Below, piece by piece: positions 36,334-44,851 of a stretch of DNA of 62,436 bases (positions are counted from its first letter, which is position 1; each line of letters starts with the position of its first letter). The notes under the pieces were generated by a model. It was not told where the DNA came from. It was given only the letters and a program-made list of their open reading frames with translations, and ran no database searches. The stretch spans positions 1-62,436 of the forward strand of contig CAMCOD010000009.1 of the NCBI GenBank assembly GCA_945876435.1. The letters are read 5' to 3'. A program made the translations under genes and the position numbers. Origin of the DNA: an uncultured Clostridia bacterium. GTDB taxonomy: Bacteria; Bacillota; Clostridia; Oscillospirales; Ruminococcaceae.

Positions 36334-37059
36334 TTAGGATTTTGCTGCTGTAATATCGCCAAAGCGGCGGCTGCGTCCGGCATATTCCTCCAGAGCCTGA
36401 TCCAGCTCCTTTGCGCCGAAGTCGGGCCAGAGCACATCCATAAACACAAATTCCGCATAGGCCGCCTGCCAGATCAGAAAATTGGACAGACGCAGCTCTC
36501 CGCTGGGGCGGATGATCAAATCCGGATCCGGCTGACCAGCGGTATAAAGGGAATCGCTGATCAAATCCTCCGTCACCTGGTCCGGTGACAGGCTTCCTTC
36601 CTTGATTTGCTCCGCCAGAGACCGGAAAGCATGAACCAGTTCATCTCTTCCGCCGTAGTTCAGAGCGATATTGACGGTGATCCCAGTGTTCCCCTTGGTT
36701 TTTTCCTCCAAACGGGCGATTTTTTCCCGCAGATCCGGAGCCAGAGGCCCCGTGCTGCCAATCACTTTAACGCAAATATCCTTATTTTCATCCTCATGCT
36801 GAAAGGCTTCATCCAGATAGTCCCGCAAAAGCTTCATGATCGCGTCCACTTCCTCTTGGGGACGTTTCCAGTTTTCGGTCGAGAAGGCGTACACAGTCAG
36901 ATAAGGGATCTTCCGTTCCAGACAATGTTTCACCAGCTCCCGAAAAGCCTTGGCACCGGCTTTGTGACCAAAAGTCCGGGGCATTCCCCGCTTTTTGGCC
37001 CATCTTCCGTTGCCGTCCATAATAATACCAATATGTTTTGGTCGATTTTTTTCTTCCAT
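36334..37059 (-). CDS. uppS: Undecaprenyl diphosphate synthase
   Basis: UppS condenses isopentenyl units into C55 undecaprenyl diphosphate, the lipid carrier for peptidoglycan. The 241-residue protein shows the cis-prenyltransferase motif IGIIMDGNGRWA with the catalytic aspartate near residue 14, the NIALNYGGRDELV segment and the C-terminal RPSGELRLSNFLIWQ region. The start at MEEKNRPKH gives the family length, with AAAGGCGG 14 nt upstream. It feeds the murein genes of the dcw cluster. Confidence 0.97.
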   Translation of the reverse strand: MEEKNRPKHIGIIMDGNGRWAKKRGMPRTFGHKAGAKAFRELVKHCLERKIPYLTVYAFSTENWKRPQEEVDAIMKLLRDYLDEAFQHEDENKDICVKVIGSTGPLAPDLREKIARLEEKTKGNTGITVNIALNYGGRDELVHAFRSLAEQIKEGSLSPDQVTEDLISDSLYTAGQPDPDLIIRPSGELRLSNFLIWQAAYAEFVFMDVLWPDFGAKELDQALEEYAGRSRRFGDITAAKS

Positions 37060-37138
37060 AATAAGCCGATAACCGCCTTTGTATAGGGAGAGACCCACTG
37101 GAGCCAGTGGGTCTCTCTGAAATCAATGCAGAAAAAAA

Positions 37139-37699
37139 TTAGATGGAAAGAACCTCGGTTTCTTTGTCCTTCACCAGTTTGTCAATGTTCTTGATGTAGT
37201 TGTCGGTAACGGTCTGAACTTCTTTTTCGCCGTCTTTCTGTTCATCCTCGGTAATCTCGTTATTTTTCTTCTGCGCCTTCAGCTGATCGACAAAGTCGCG
37301 GCGGATATTGCGGATGGCAACCTTCGCCTCTTCACCCATTTTGCTTACTTTTTTGCACAGCTCTTTCCGGCGTTCCTCCGTTGGAGCCGGGAATACCAAA
37401 CGGATCACAGAGCCGTCATCGGTTGGGTTGATGCCGATATCGGAAGCCTGAATTGCTTTGGTGATCATCTTCATGGTGGATTTGTCCCATGGCTGAATGG
37501 TCAGAGTTCTCGCATCCATAACATTGATGGCAGCCATCTGGTTGATTGGGGTTGGAACACCATAATATTCTACCGACACCCGTTCCAACAGAGCTGGGTT
37601 TGCGCGGCCGGCGTTGATCGCGCGGAATTCATTTTCCAAAGCAGTGATGCTCTTTTCCATTCTTCCGCAGATCTCTTTGTTCATAGCTTTGATATTCAT
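37139..37699 (-). CDS. frr: Ribosome recycling factor
   Basis: Frr splits ribosomes after termination together with EF-G. The 186-residue protein has the long three-helix-bundle pattern and the family segments RANPALLERV, PINQMAAINV and ERRKELCKKVSKMGEEAK. The start is the ATG at CGGAGAG spaced 6 nt; this gives the typical length. Next gene is uppS, previous is pyrH. Confidence 0.98.
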   Translation of the reverse strand: MNIKAMNKEICGRMEKSITALENEFRAINAGRANPALLERVSVEYYGVPTPINQMAAINVMDARTLTIQPWDKSTMKMITKAIQASDIGINPTDDGSVIRLVFPAPTEERRKELCKKVSKMGEEAKVAIRNIRRDFVDQLKAQKKNNEITEDEQKDGEKEVQTVTDNYIKNIDKLVKDKETEVLSI

Positions 37700-37773
37700 A
37701 AACAACTCTCCGTTCTGTGGCAAAGCCACGTTTTTTATTCTTTATCCAGAAATTTTATCCAGAAATTTTCTTG

Positions 37774-38490
37774 TTACGCCTGATGGGAAACGATCGTGCC
37801 CACCTTGGTATCGCCGCCGACAACGCGGATAATATTATCCGGGTCCTCCAGACTGAATACAACCACCGGAATATTGTTGTCCGCGCACATGGAAAAGGCC
37901 GTAATATCCATTACATTCAGGTGTTTGCCGATGACCTCGTCAAAGGAGATGGTTTCATAGCGTTTGGCATTGGGATTTTTGTGTGGATCGCTGTCATAAA
38001 CACCGTCCACCAGCGTTGCCTTCAGAATAGCGTCCGCGCCGATCTCCGCGGCCCGAAGTGCGGATGCGGTATCTGTGGAGAAGAATGGGTTGCCAGTGCC
38101 GCAGCCAAAGATCACAATGCGGCCTTTCTCCAAATGACGAACCGCTTTGTTTCGGATATAAGGCTCCGCGATCTGCTGCATGGCGATGGCAGTCTGCACA
38201 CGCACATCACAGCCAAGCTGTTCCAGAGAATCCGCCAGTGCCAGTGAGTTCATTACAGTAGCCAGCATACCGATGTGATCAGCACGGGTGCGCTCCATCT
38301 GGCCGCTGGATCTGCCTCTCCAGAAGTTTCCTCCTCCTACAACAATGGCGATCTGGACCCCCATATCATAGCATTTTTTGATGCTCTGACAGATTTCGGT
38401 CACTTTATTATAATCAAGTCCGGTTTTTTTATCGCCGGCAAGTGCTTCACCGCTCAGCTTCAGCAAAATTCTACCATATGCAAGACTCAT
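37774..38490 (-). CDS. pyrH: UMP kinase
   Basis: PyrH phosphorylates UMP to UDP and is an amino acid kinase-fold hexamer, distinct from eukaryotic UMP kinase. The 238-residue protein has the KLSGEAL N-terminal loop, [10 protein letters not shown] and the C-terminal [14 protein letters not shown] region. The start is ATG, 9 nt after AGGGAG; a TTG two codons earlier is too close to that site. In Firmicutes pyrH normally follows tsf directly; here a fucO-type gene separates them and pyrH has its own promoter. Confidence 0.97.
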   Translation of the reverse strand: MSLAYGRILLKLSGEALAGDKKTGLDYNKVTEICQSIKKCYDMGVQIAIVVGGGNFWRGRSSGQMERTRADHIGMLATVMNSLALADSLEQLGCDVRVQTAIAMQQIAEPYIRNKAVRHLEKGRIVIFGCGTGNPFFSTDTASALRAAEIGADAILKATLVDGVYDSDPHKNPNAKRYETISFDEVIGKHLNVMDITAFSMCADNNIPVVVFSLEDPDNIIRVVGGDTKVGTIVSHQA

Positions 38491-38548
38491 TTTCAACCAC
38501 TCCCTGTTTTTTCAGGAGCCGCGCTGCGACCCCCAACATTCTTTTCTT

Positions 38549-38577
38549 ATTTTACAATAAGGACCTGAATCTGTAAA
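38549..38577 (-). promoter_or_regulatory. Promoter of pyrH-frr-uppS
   Basis: TTTACA (38577-38572), a 17-bp spacer and TAAAAT (38554-38549) on the minus strand, about 60 bp before pyrH. It would replace the read-through from tsf that the intervening fucO and terminators prevent. Confidence 0.7.
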
Positions 38578-38803
38578 GCCCCCAAGAAGCCTCTTGCCTC
38601 ATTTTGGAGAAAGTTTAAAGAAGCTTTACCAATTGTCTATCAATGAAATCACCATAAATTTCCTTGCATTTTAACATTTTTGTAGAAAATCAACAGGTTG
38701 ATAGAAATTTCACATTTTTCTGCTTTTCTTTTTACTTTTTTGCCCTTAAGATAAGGTTGTACCCCGATAAATTTTACATCTTTACATCAAAGGAGACAGA
38801 ATT
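38578..38803. other. AT-rich divergent regulatory region between pyrH and fucO
   Basis: About 225 bp of very AT-rich DNA between the pyrH promoter and fucO. It holds a perfect inverted repeat ATCAAC-AG-GTTGAT at 38689-38702, a plausible operator. TTGTCT with a 16-bp spacer to TAAATT (about 38634-38661) is one possible fucO promoter; other weak boxes exist. No Rex or CcpA consensus site was found and no ORF is credible. Confidence 0.5.
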
Positions 38804-39949
38804 ATGGCAAATCGTATTATGCTGAATCAAACTTCTTACCACGGTGCCGGCGCAATTGCTGAAATTGCCAACGAAGCAAAATCCCACGGCTTCCAAAAAG
38901 CCTTCGTTTGCTCGGACAAAGACCTGATCAAATTTGGTATCACGAAAAAAGTGTGCGATGTTCTGGAGCAAAACGGATTGGCTTATGAAATCTTCTCCGA
39001 TATCAAACCAAACCCAACCATTGAAAATGTTCAGTCCGGTGTGAAAGCGTTCAAAGAAGCCGGAGCAGATTATATTGTAGCAATCGGCGGCGGTTCCTCC
39101 ATGGATACAGCCAAGGCCATCGGCATTATTATCGCAAACCCGGAATTTGAAGATGTCAGAAGTCTGGAGGGTGTTGCGCCAACCAAAAAGCCCTGCGTTC
39201 CGATTATTGCTGTTCCGACCACAGCCGGTACTGCCGCGGAAGTAACCATCAACTATGTCATCACCGATGTGGAACGGAAACGGAAATTTGTTTGCGTTGA
39301 CCCTCACGATATGCCGATCGTTGCTGTTGTTGATCCGGAAATGATGGCCTCCATGCCCAAAGGCTTGACCGCCTCTACCGGTATGGACGCCTTGACCCAC
39401 GCAATCGAAGGCTACACAACCAAAGCTGCTTGGGAAATGACCGATATGTTCCATCTGAAAGCCATCGAAATCATTGCCCGTTCCCTCCGTTCGGCAGTAA
39501 ACAATGACCCGAAAGGCCGCGAGGACATGGCTCTGGGACAGTACATTGCCGGTATGGGCTTCTCCAACGTTGGTCTTGGCATCGCCCACTCGATGGCACA
39601 TACCCTGGGTGCTGTTTACGATACCCCGCATGGCGTTGCCTGCGCTATGATGCTGCCGATCGTTATGGAATACAACCAGGACTGCACCGGTGAAAAATAC
39701 CGTGAGATTGCCCGGGCAATGGGTGTAAAGAATGTGGATTCCATGTCCGTTGAGGAATATCGTAAGGCCGCAATCGACGCTGTACGCCAGCTTTCCATTG
39801 ATGTTGGTATCCCCACCAAGCTGGAAGCAATCAAAGAAGAAGATCTTGCCTTCCTGGCTGAATCCGCTCATGCGGATGCTTGCGCTCCCGGCAATCCAAA
39901 AGAAGCCTCCATTGAGGATTTGAAGGCTCTCTTCCGCAAAATCATGTAA
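38804..39949 (+). CDS. fucO: Iron-containing alcohol dehydrogenase, lactaldehyde reductase type
   Basis: FucO-type enzymes reduce lactaldehyde to 1,2-propanediol with NADH during anaerobic fucose or rhamnose use; relatives act on other alcohols. The 381-residue protein follows Escherichia coli FucO closely along its length (remembered sequence). It has the nucleotide loop IGGGSSMDTAKAIG, PTTAGTAAE, and iron ligands in GMDALTHAIEGY and in GIAHSMAHTLGAVYDTPHG. The ATG follows AAAGGAGA by about 8 nt, a strong ribosome binding site. It runs against its neighbours in the tsf-pyrH interval; no fucose or rhamnose pathway gene accompanies it. Confidence 0.9.
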   Translation: MANRIMLNQTSYHGAGAIAEIANEAKSHGFQKAFVCSDKDLIKFGITKKVCDVLEQNGLAYEIFSDIKPNPTIENVQSGVKAFKEAGADYIVAIGGGSSMDTAKAIGIIIANPEFEDVRSLEGVAPTKKPCVPIIAVPTTAGTAAEVTINYVITDVERKRKFVCVDPHDMPIVAVVDPEMMASMPKGLTASTGMDALTHAIEGYTTKAAWEMTDMFHLKAIEIIARSLRSAVNNDPKGREDMALGQYIAGMGFSNVGLGIAHSMAHTLGAVYDTPHGVACAMMLPIVMEYNQDCTGEKYREIARAMGVKNVDSMSVEEYRKAAIDAVRQLSIDVGIPTKLEAIKEEDLAFLAESAHADACAPGNPKEASIEDLKALFRKIM

Positions 39950-39968
39950 TTCTTCCATGCATATCCAT

Positions 39969-40014
39969 AAAAGACAAGAATCCGGCCTCATCTGAGGCCG
40001 GATTCTTGTCTTTT
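39969..40014. terminator. Long bidirectional terminator after fucO
   Basis: AAAAGACAAGAATCCGGCCT and its exact complement form a stem of about 20 bp with a very short loop (about 6 nt), ending in a TTTT run on both strands. It separates fucO from the convergent tsf gene. Confidence 0.85.
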
Positions 40015-40039
40015 GGAAAGCCATTAAAGCGATAAAACA

Positions 40040-40074
40040 GAGAAAAAGCCTCTGTGGATTTCTCCACAGAGGCA
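40040..40074 (-). terminator. Intrinsic terminator of rpsB-tsf
   Basis: On the minus strand GCCTCTGTGGA and TCCACAGAGGC form an 11-bp stem with a GAAA loop, followed by TTTTTCTC. It ends the rpsB-tsf transcript, which therefore does not continue into pyrH as is usual in Firmicutes. Confidence 0.9.
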
Positions 40075-40092
40075 GCAGCATTTCGTTGAAAA

Positions 40093-41001
40093 CTATTTCA
40101 TCATGCTTGCAACTTCGTCAGCGAAGTTTTCTTCTTTTTTCTCAAGACCTTCGCCTTTTTCCATGCGAACAAAATCAACAATTGCGATCTTGCCGCCCAG
40201 TTCTTTGGCTTTTGCTTCCACATATTTGGTGATGGTCAACTCGTTGTCTTTGATGAATACCTGATCCAGCAGGCAGTTTTCTTTGTAGAATTTCTGAATT
40301 CTGCCGGCAACCATTTTCTCAGCGATTGCTTCTGGTTTGCCTTCGTTCATTGCCTGAACCTTCAGAATTTCTTTTTCTTTTTCGATCACTTCAGCTGGTA
40401 CAGCGGCTGCGTTCAGGTAAGATGGGTTTGCAGCAGCAACCTGCATCGCTACATCATGACCAACTTCGTCAAAGCCTTCTTTGTCAGCAACGTCAGTATC
40501 GAATTTTACCATTACGCCGATAGCGCCGCCACCATGAACATAGGTAGCAACCGTGCCTTCGTAACGAACGAAACGACGGATTTTCATATTTTCGCCGATT
40601 TTCTGGATCTTTTCAGTAACCAGCTCTGCAACGGTCATATCAGTGCCAGAAGCTTTCATGGTGTTGAGGGTCTCAACATCAGCAGGATTGCAGTCAATGA
40701 TGGTCTGTGCAACAGCAGTAACCATCTCCTGGAATTCTGCGTTTTTAGCAACGAAGTCGGTCTCAGCGTTTACTTCAACCACTACGCCAACATTTTTTTC
40801 CGTATCAACGAGAGCTTTTACAACACCTTCAGCAGCAATACGTCCAGCCTTTTTCGCAGCAGTAGCCAGACCTTTTTCTCTGAGGATTTCAATTGCTTTT
40901 TCACGATTGCCGTCAGCCTGAGTCAGTGCTTTTTTGCAGTCCATCATGCCGCAGCCGGTGATTTCGCGAAGTTCTTTAACGTCCTGAGCAGAAAATGCCA
41001 T
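40093..41001 (-). CDS. tsf: Elongation factor Ts
   Basis: EF-Ts exchanges GDP for GTP on EF-Tu. The 302-residue protein has an N-terminal UBA-like domain (VKELREITGCGMMDCKKAL), the catalytic core with TDFVAKN and a dimerisation domain. The ATG of MAFSAQDVKEL lies 8 nt after GGAGG; this is preferred over an in-frame start five codons earlier. It follows rpsB and both are followed by the terminator. Confidence 0.98.
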   Translation of the reverse strand: MAFSAQDVKELREITGCGMMDCKKALTQADGNREKAIEILREKGLATAAKKAGRIAAEGVVKALVDTEKNVGVVVEVNAETDFVAKNAEFQEMVTAVAQTIIDCNPADVETLNTMKASGTDMTVAELVTEKIQKIGENMKIRRFVRYEGTVATYVHGGGAIGVMVKFDTDVADKEGFDEVGHDVAMQVAAANPSYLNAAAVPAEVIEKEKEILKVQAMNEGKPEAIAEKMVAGRIQKFYKENCLLDQVFIKDNELTITKYVEAKAKELGGKIAIVDFVRMEKGEGLEKKEENFADEVASMMK

Positions 41002-41055
41002 CTCAAATTCCTCCAATGCTTGATCTATGAATGGATGTTTTTAACGACGGTTGAA

Positions 41056-41787
41056 TTATTCCTCGTCAGCAGCAGCGCTTTCTTCTTCTACAGCGGTTTC
41101 CTGCAGGCCCTGTCTGCCTTCGATAATGGCGTCAGCCATGGTAGAAGCGATCAGTTTAACAGCGCGGATCGCATCGTCGTTACCAGGGATAACATAATCG
41201 ATCTCGTCTGGGTCACAGTTGGTATCAACGATAGCAACGATCGGAATACCCAGTTTCTTTGCTTCTGCAACAGCGATTCTTTCTTTTCTTGGGTCAACGA
41301 TAAAGAGAGCGCCTGGCAGTTTATCCATGGTTTTGATACCGCCCAGGTATTTTTCCAGTTTATCAATTTCAAGTTCCAGTTTGATAACTTCTTTTTTGGT
41401 CAGACGGTCAAAGGTGCCGTCTTCCTGCATTTTGCGAAGCTGTTCCAGTCTCTGGATTCTGCGGCGAATGGTTTTGAAGTTGGTCAGCATACCGCCCAGC
41501 CATCTTGCGTTTACATAGTGAACGCCTGCGCGCTCAGCTTCTTCTTTCACAGAATCGCCGGCCTGTTTTTTGGTACCAACGAACAGAACGGTGTCGCCGT
41601 TAGCAGCTACTTCTTTTACGAAAGCGTATGCTTCTTCCAGCTTTTTAACGGTTTTCTGCAGGTCGATGATGTAAATGCCGTTTCTTTCGGTGAAGATATA
41701 ACGGGCCATTTTAGGGTTCCAACGACGGGTCTGGTGACCGAAGTGAACGCCTGCTTCGAGAAGTTGTTTCATGGATACTACGGACAT
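41056..41787 (-). CDS. rpsB: 30S ribosomal protein S2
   Basis: S2 binds S1 or the 16S head and is needed for 30S assembly. The 243-residue protein starts at ATG behind AAAGGAGG and has the [15 protein letters not shown] signature and the [13 protein letters not shown] segment, ending in a short acidic tail. The preceding leader of about 150 nt is structured and may carry an autoregulatory element and a short leader peptide. Confidence 0.98.
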   Translation of the reverse strand: MSVVSMKQLLEAGVHFGHQTRRWNPKMARYIFTERNGIYIIDLQKTVKKLEEAYAFVKEVAANGDTVLFVGTKKQAGDSVKEEAERAGVHYVNARWLGGMLTNFKTIRRRIQRLEQLRKMQEDGTFDRLTKKEVIKLELEIDKLEKYLGGIKTMDKLPGALFIVDPRKERIAVAEAKKLGIPIVAIVDTNCDPDEIDYVIPGNDDAIRAVKLIASTMADAIIEGRQGLQETAVEEESAAADEE

Positions 41788-41817
41788 TTTATATTTCCTC
41801 CTTTGGTTTAAAACCTC

Positions 41818-41880
41818 CGCCTTACGCACTTTGCAGCGCATCCGGGCCTTGCCGGCACCCGCAGCCGCAATTATAAGGCG
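41818..41880 (-). promoter_or_regulatory. Structured element in the rpsB leader
   Basis: CGCCTTA (41880-41874) and TAAGGCG (41824-41818) pair on the minus strand and close a GC-rich domain with an inner TTGC..GCAA stem and a CCGG..CCGG helix. It ends about 30 nt before the rpsB start. Ribosomal protein leaders often bind their own protein; this may be an S2 autoregulatory site. No specific known S2-leader consensus was matched. Confidence 0.5.
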
Positions 41881-41918
41881 TGTGTTTTCTTTTGGTGTTT
41901 TCCTTGTTTTTGAGGCAT
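41871..41918 (-). CDS. Possible 15-residue leader peptide before rpsB
   Basis: On the minus strand ATG opens a 15-residue basic frame ([15 protein letters not shown]) with AGGGG 5 nt upstream. Its stop codon lies inside the 5' strand of the closing stem of the rpsB leader, so a ribosome on it would break that stem. Speculative; it is shorter than the usual annotation cut-off. Confidence 0.25.
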   Translation of the reverse strand: MPQKQGKHQKKTHAL

Positions 41919-41946
41919 AACGACCCCTGGAAAATCACACGGTAGT

Positions 41947-41975
41947 ATTATAGCACCGCTTTTTCTGAAATGCAA
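41947..41975 (-). promoter_or_regulatory. Promoter of rpsB-tsf
   Basis: TTGCAT (41975-41970), a 17-bp spacer and a perfect TATAAT (41952-41947) on the minus strand. Transcription would begin near 41940, about 150 nt before rpsB. Confidence 0.88.
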
Positions 41976-42014
41976 GCCCAAAATTCAAAAATTCCGCGGA
42001 TTTATACTGTTTTT

Positions 42015-42365
42015 TTACTTTTCTTCCCCGATCGAATCGCTGTAATCCGGATTTTCTTCCCTGTCCTCCCACTGCTCCGTTCCGCTTCTGAGCCAGCCTC
42101 CCCGTCTTTTCCTGCGAGGTGCCTTGTGCGGCGGTGCGACATTGACCAGAATTGTATCCTCGCCAATAATCCGGATCTCTTCCCAGGGTACGATAATATC
42201 CTCTTCCCGACCGAAAAAGAACCAGCGATATTTGCCATAGATCACAATGGATTTTAGCTGGGCTGTCTTGGTATCCAGTTCCACATCTCCCACATAGCCC
42301 AGGCGGGTCCCATCCTCCACACAGACGACATCTTTATAGCGAAATTCTTGTATTCTGCAAATCAC
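42015..42365 (-). CDS. YlmC/YmxH-type PRC-barrel protein, sporulation-associated
   Basis: A 116-residue protein whose first 75 residues form a PRC-barrel (RYKDVVCVEDGTRLGYVGDVELD...), followed by a basic RRKRRGG segment and an acidic tail of about 30 residues. The family (YlmC, YmxH) is found in spore-formers; its function is not well known. The start is GTG, 7 nt after AGGAGGAGGG. In Bacillus the homologue lies in the ftsZ-spoIIGA-sigE-sigG-ylmA-ylmC order. Here ftsZ is the next gene but the sporulation genes are absent. Confidence 0.75.
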   Translation of the reverse strand: MICRIQEFRYKDVVCVEDGTRLGYVGDVELDTKTAQLKSIVIYGKYRWFFFGREEDIIVPWEEIRIIGEDTILVNVAPPHKAPRRKRRGGWLRSGTEQWEDREENPDYSDSIGEEK

Positions 42366-42413
42366 AGCGCATCCCTCCTCCTGCTATCCTATGCGGAAAA
42401 GGAGGATTTCATA

Positions 42414-42456
42414 CAAAAACAGGATTGGAAGATGAATCACCCAATCCTGTTTTCTG
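42414..42456. terminator. Intrinsic terminator after ftsZ
   Basis: ACAGGATTGG and CCAATCCTGT form a 10-bp stem, with a 12-nt loop and a T run on each side. On the minus strand it ends the ftsZ transcript. Confidence 0.8.
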
Positions 42457-42462
42457 TCTTAC

Positions 42463-43575
42463 TTATTTGTTTTTATTGAAAATGCTCAGAAAATCAAAAG
42501 CATCGGCGGAATTGTCCTCCTGCTGAGGAGCGGCAGCTTTTGGCGCCGCTGCTTTTGGAGCGGAAGTTTCAGGAATTTCAGGCATTGCCATCGAATCCAG
42601 ATCCATATCTTCCACACCGCTGTCAAAATCGGTGGCAATGACGGTAACAACCATCTCATCCTCCAGAGAATCATCGAAGCTAGAGCCGAAGAACAGTTTT
42701 ACGTCTGGATGTACAGCATCCCGAACCAGCTTGGAAGCCTCTTTGATCTCTTTCATGCGGACAGTTTTCGGAGCGGTGATGTTCAGCAGTACCCGTTTCG
42801 CGCCGTCGATGGTGGATTCCAGCAGTGGGGAGTTGATAGCGGCAGTGGCAGCAAGTTTTGCTTTATCCTTACCGGTTGCGCGGCCTACGCCCATATGTGC
42901 ATTGCCCGCCAGAGACATAACCCGGCGAACGTCCTCAAAGTCTCGGTTAACCAGACCGGTCTTCAGGATCAGATCAGAAACAGCCTGAACGCCCTGATAC
43001 AGAACCCGGTCCGCCTCTTTCAGCGTCTCCTCATATTCCAGTTCTTCATAAATCTCTTCCAGTCTTTCATTTGGAATGACCAGCAGGGAGTCAACATTCC
43101 CTTTCAGCTTCTCAATACCGCGAACAGCCTGCTCCATACGGGCGCTGCCTTCAAAGCTGAAGGGCTTGGTCACAACAGCAACCGTTAGGATGCCTTTTTC
43201 TTTGGCTACCCGGGCAATGACCGGAGCGGCGCCGGTTCCGGTACCGCCGCCCATACCGGCGGCAATGAAGAGCATTTGAGCGCCCTGAAGAGCGGCCTCG
43301 ATCTCCTCAATGTTTTCCTCGGCGGCTTTTTCACCCTTGTCCGGGTCACCACCGGCTCCACGGCCCTGGCTCAGTTTGGTACCGATCATGATTTTTTCCG
43401 GTGCTTTGGATTCTCTCAGCACCTGGGCATCGGTGTTTACAGCGATGAAGTCCACATTCTCCAGTTTTTCCTCGATCATGCGGTTCACAGCGTTGCCGCC
43501 GCCGCCGCCAACACCGATTACCTTTATCGTAACTTTGCTTTCGTTGATTTCTTTGTCCATGTCAAAGTTGTTCAT
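42463..43575 (-). CDS. ftsZ: Cell division protein FtsZ
   Basis: FtsZ polymerises into the division ring with GTP. The 370-residue protein has the N-terminal [11 protein letters not shown] segment, the tubulin signature [13 protein letters not shown], the catalytic region around [11 protein letters not shown], an Ala/Pro-rich linker, and a short C-terminal tail ending [13 protein letters not shown]. That tail resembles the SepF/FtsA-binding peptide. The ATG follows AGGAGG. It has its own promoter and terminator; no ftsA lies in the cluster. Confidence 0.98.
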   Translation of the reverse strand: MNNFDMDKEINESKVTIKVIGVGGGGGNAVNRMIEEKLENVDFIAVNTDAQVLRESKAPEKIMIGTKLSQGRGAGGDPDKGEKAAEENIEEIEAALQGAQMLFIAAGMGGGTGTGAAPVIARVAKEKGILTVAVVTKPFSFEGSARMEQAVRGIEKLKGNVDSLLVIPNERLEEIYEELEYEETLKEADRVLYQGVQAVSDLILKTGLVNRDFEDVRRVMSLAGNAHMGVGRATGKDKAKLAATAAINSPLLESTIDGAKRVLLNITAPKTVRMKEIKEASKLVRDAVHPDVKLFFGSSFDDSLEDEMVVTVIATDFDSGVEDMDLDSMAMPEIPETSAPKAAAPKAAAPQQEDNSADAFDFLSIFNKNK

Positions 43576-43629
43576 TACGATCCTCCTATTTTTACAAGTA
43601 AGCTGCGATTACCTGATATTATCCAATCC

Positions 43630-43658
43630 TATATAAATGTATTTTAACAGATATTCAA
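43630..43658 (-). promoter_or_regulatory. Promoter of ftsZ
   Basis: TTGAAT (43658-43653), a 17-bp spacer and TATATA (43635-43630) on the minus strand, between ftsQ and ftsZ. It would allow ftsZ expression independent of the upstream dcw genes. Confidence 0.75.
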
Positions 43659-43707
43659 CAGAGTTTCAATGGCTTTTTCCCCTGAAACTCATAAAATAGC
43701 CTCAAAA

Positions 43708-44784
43708 TTATTCTGCTTTCTCCGGCCCTTCGGAGCCACTTCCTTCGGGGGCTGTTTCAGGCTGATCCTCATCGGGATTTTCTCCCCCTTCCAAACCCTC
43801 CGGGAGGCTTTCCTGCTTCGTATCGTCAGCGAAGAACGCATCGTTCTCCTCAAAAACAGTGAAGGCTCTCTCGTCCCGGATCGTGTTGATGGCGATCGCC
43901 CGGGTGCGAAGCTGCTTTCGGTTTGTGATATCAATGGTGCCCTCAAAGTTTTCGTTGGTATAGCCGGAAAGAGGATGTTCGTTGGCGATTCCATCCTCCA
44001 ACACCTTCAGCACAAAGGTGATCTTTTTGTCCAGGTCGATTTCACCGCCAAAATCGATCAAAATCCGCCCATCGTAGAGCACTCGGATCTCTCCGTTGTC
44101 TGTGATGTCAATGTAGGTCAAGCTGTCCAAGCCCAGTTCTTCCGCTGTATCCAAAAAGTTCTGCAGCTCCTGGACCTTTTCCGACAGCACACGGGTTTTC
44201 TTGCCATCCTGTCCTTCTGAGAGCTGGTAAAGATAGCCTCCCACCGTAAAGGTTTCATCCTCCAGCCCGAGCAGCACCGGAATATCTCCCGGCGGCGCGC
44301 TCACTCCGGTTTTCAGCACCTTTCCGCTGTAAGAAAGGACAGCGTAACCATCCTCGGTATAGGCTGCGCCTACGGGACGCTCCTCTGTCACATTGATGAT
44401 GATTGTCGTTGGCAGTCTGCGCTGAATCTTCACATCCTGTAAGTAGGGAAAGCGGTCCACCAGCATTTTTTCCGTATCACCAGCAGAAAAAGCGAAAAGG
44501 CTGTCCCCTTTTTGGATACCGGAGCGGCTGATCAGTTCTTCCGCGCTGTAAAAGGTATTGTTCTTCACCTTGATCGTATTGACCTTAAAGAGGACAGTGA
44601 AGCACAGCATCAGCCCCAAACCAACACAGAACAAAAACAGCAGTAGATAGTGGAGGGTATATTTTTTCTTTCTTCGGCGCTGAGGCGCTCTTTTCTGAGC
44701 CTGACGGTTCTGCTCAGGTCTTCGGCTCTGTTTTTGCTGGGGCCCGCTTGACCGGCTTCGGCCAGCTTGTCTGCGCTGTTCCAT
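43708..44784 (-). CDS. ftsQ: Cell division protein FtsQ/DivIB
   Basis: FtsQ/DivIB holds the FtsL-FtsB-FtsW-FtsI complex at the septum. The 358-residue protein has a basic cytoplasmic N-terminus rich in Arg and Gln, one membrane helix at about 43-65 (YLLLFLFCVGLGLMLCFTVL), an extracytoplasmic POTRA domain beginning KVNTIKVKNNT, a beta domain (LPTTIIINVTEERPV), and an acidic C-terminal tail. The ATG follows AAAGGAGGG. The overall length and domain order fit FtsQ; the low identity usual for the family limits finer assignment. Confidence 0.9.
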   Translation of the reverse strand: MEQRRQAGRSRSSGPQQKQSRRPEQNRQAQKRAPQRRRKKKYTLHYLLLFLFCVGLGLMLCFTVLFKVNTIKVKNNTFYSAEELISRSGIQKGDSLFAFSAGDTEKMLVDRFPYLQDVKIQRRLPTTIIINVTEERPVGAAYTEDGYAVLSYSGKVLKTGVSAPPGDIPVLLGLEDETFTVGGYLYQLSEGQDGKKTRVLSEKVQELQNFLDTAEELGLDSLTYIDITDNGEIRVLYDGRILIDFGGEIDLDKKITFVLKVLEDGIANEHPLSGYTNENFEGTIDITNRKQLRTRAIAINTIRDERAFTVFEENDAFFADDTKQESLPEGLEGGENPDEDQPETAPEGSGSEGPEKAE

Positions 44785-44851
44785 AAATTCCCTCCTTTTT
44801 TGCAAATCCAAACGGTAATGGGATGGATGCCGGCTACCGGCATCCATACGC

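Noticed and set aside
38774..40081. 435-residue minus-strand frame opposite fucO
   Set aside because: FucO motifs are unambiguous on the plus strand; the opposite frame also crosses two terminators.
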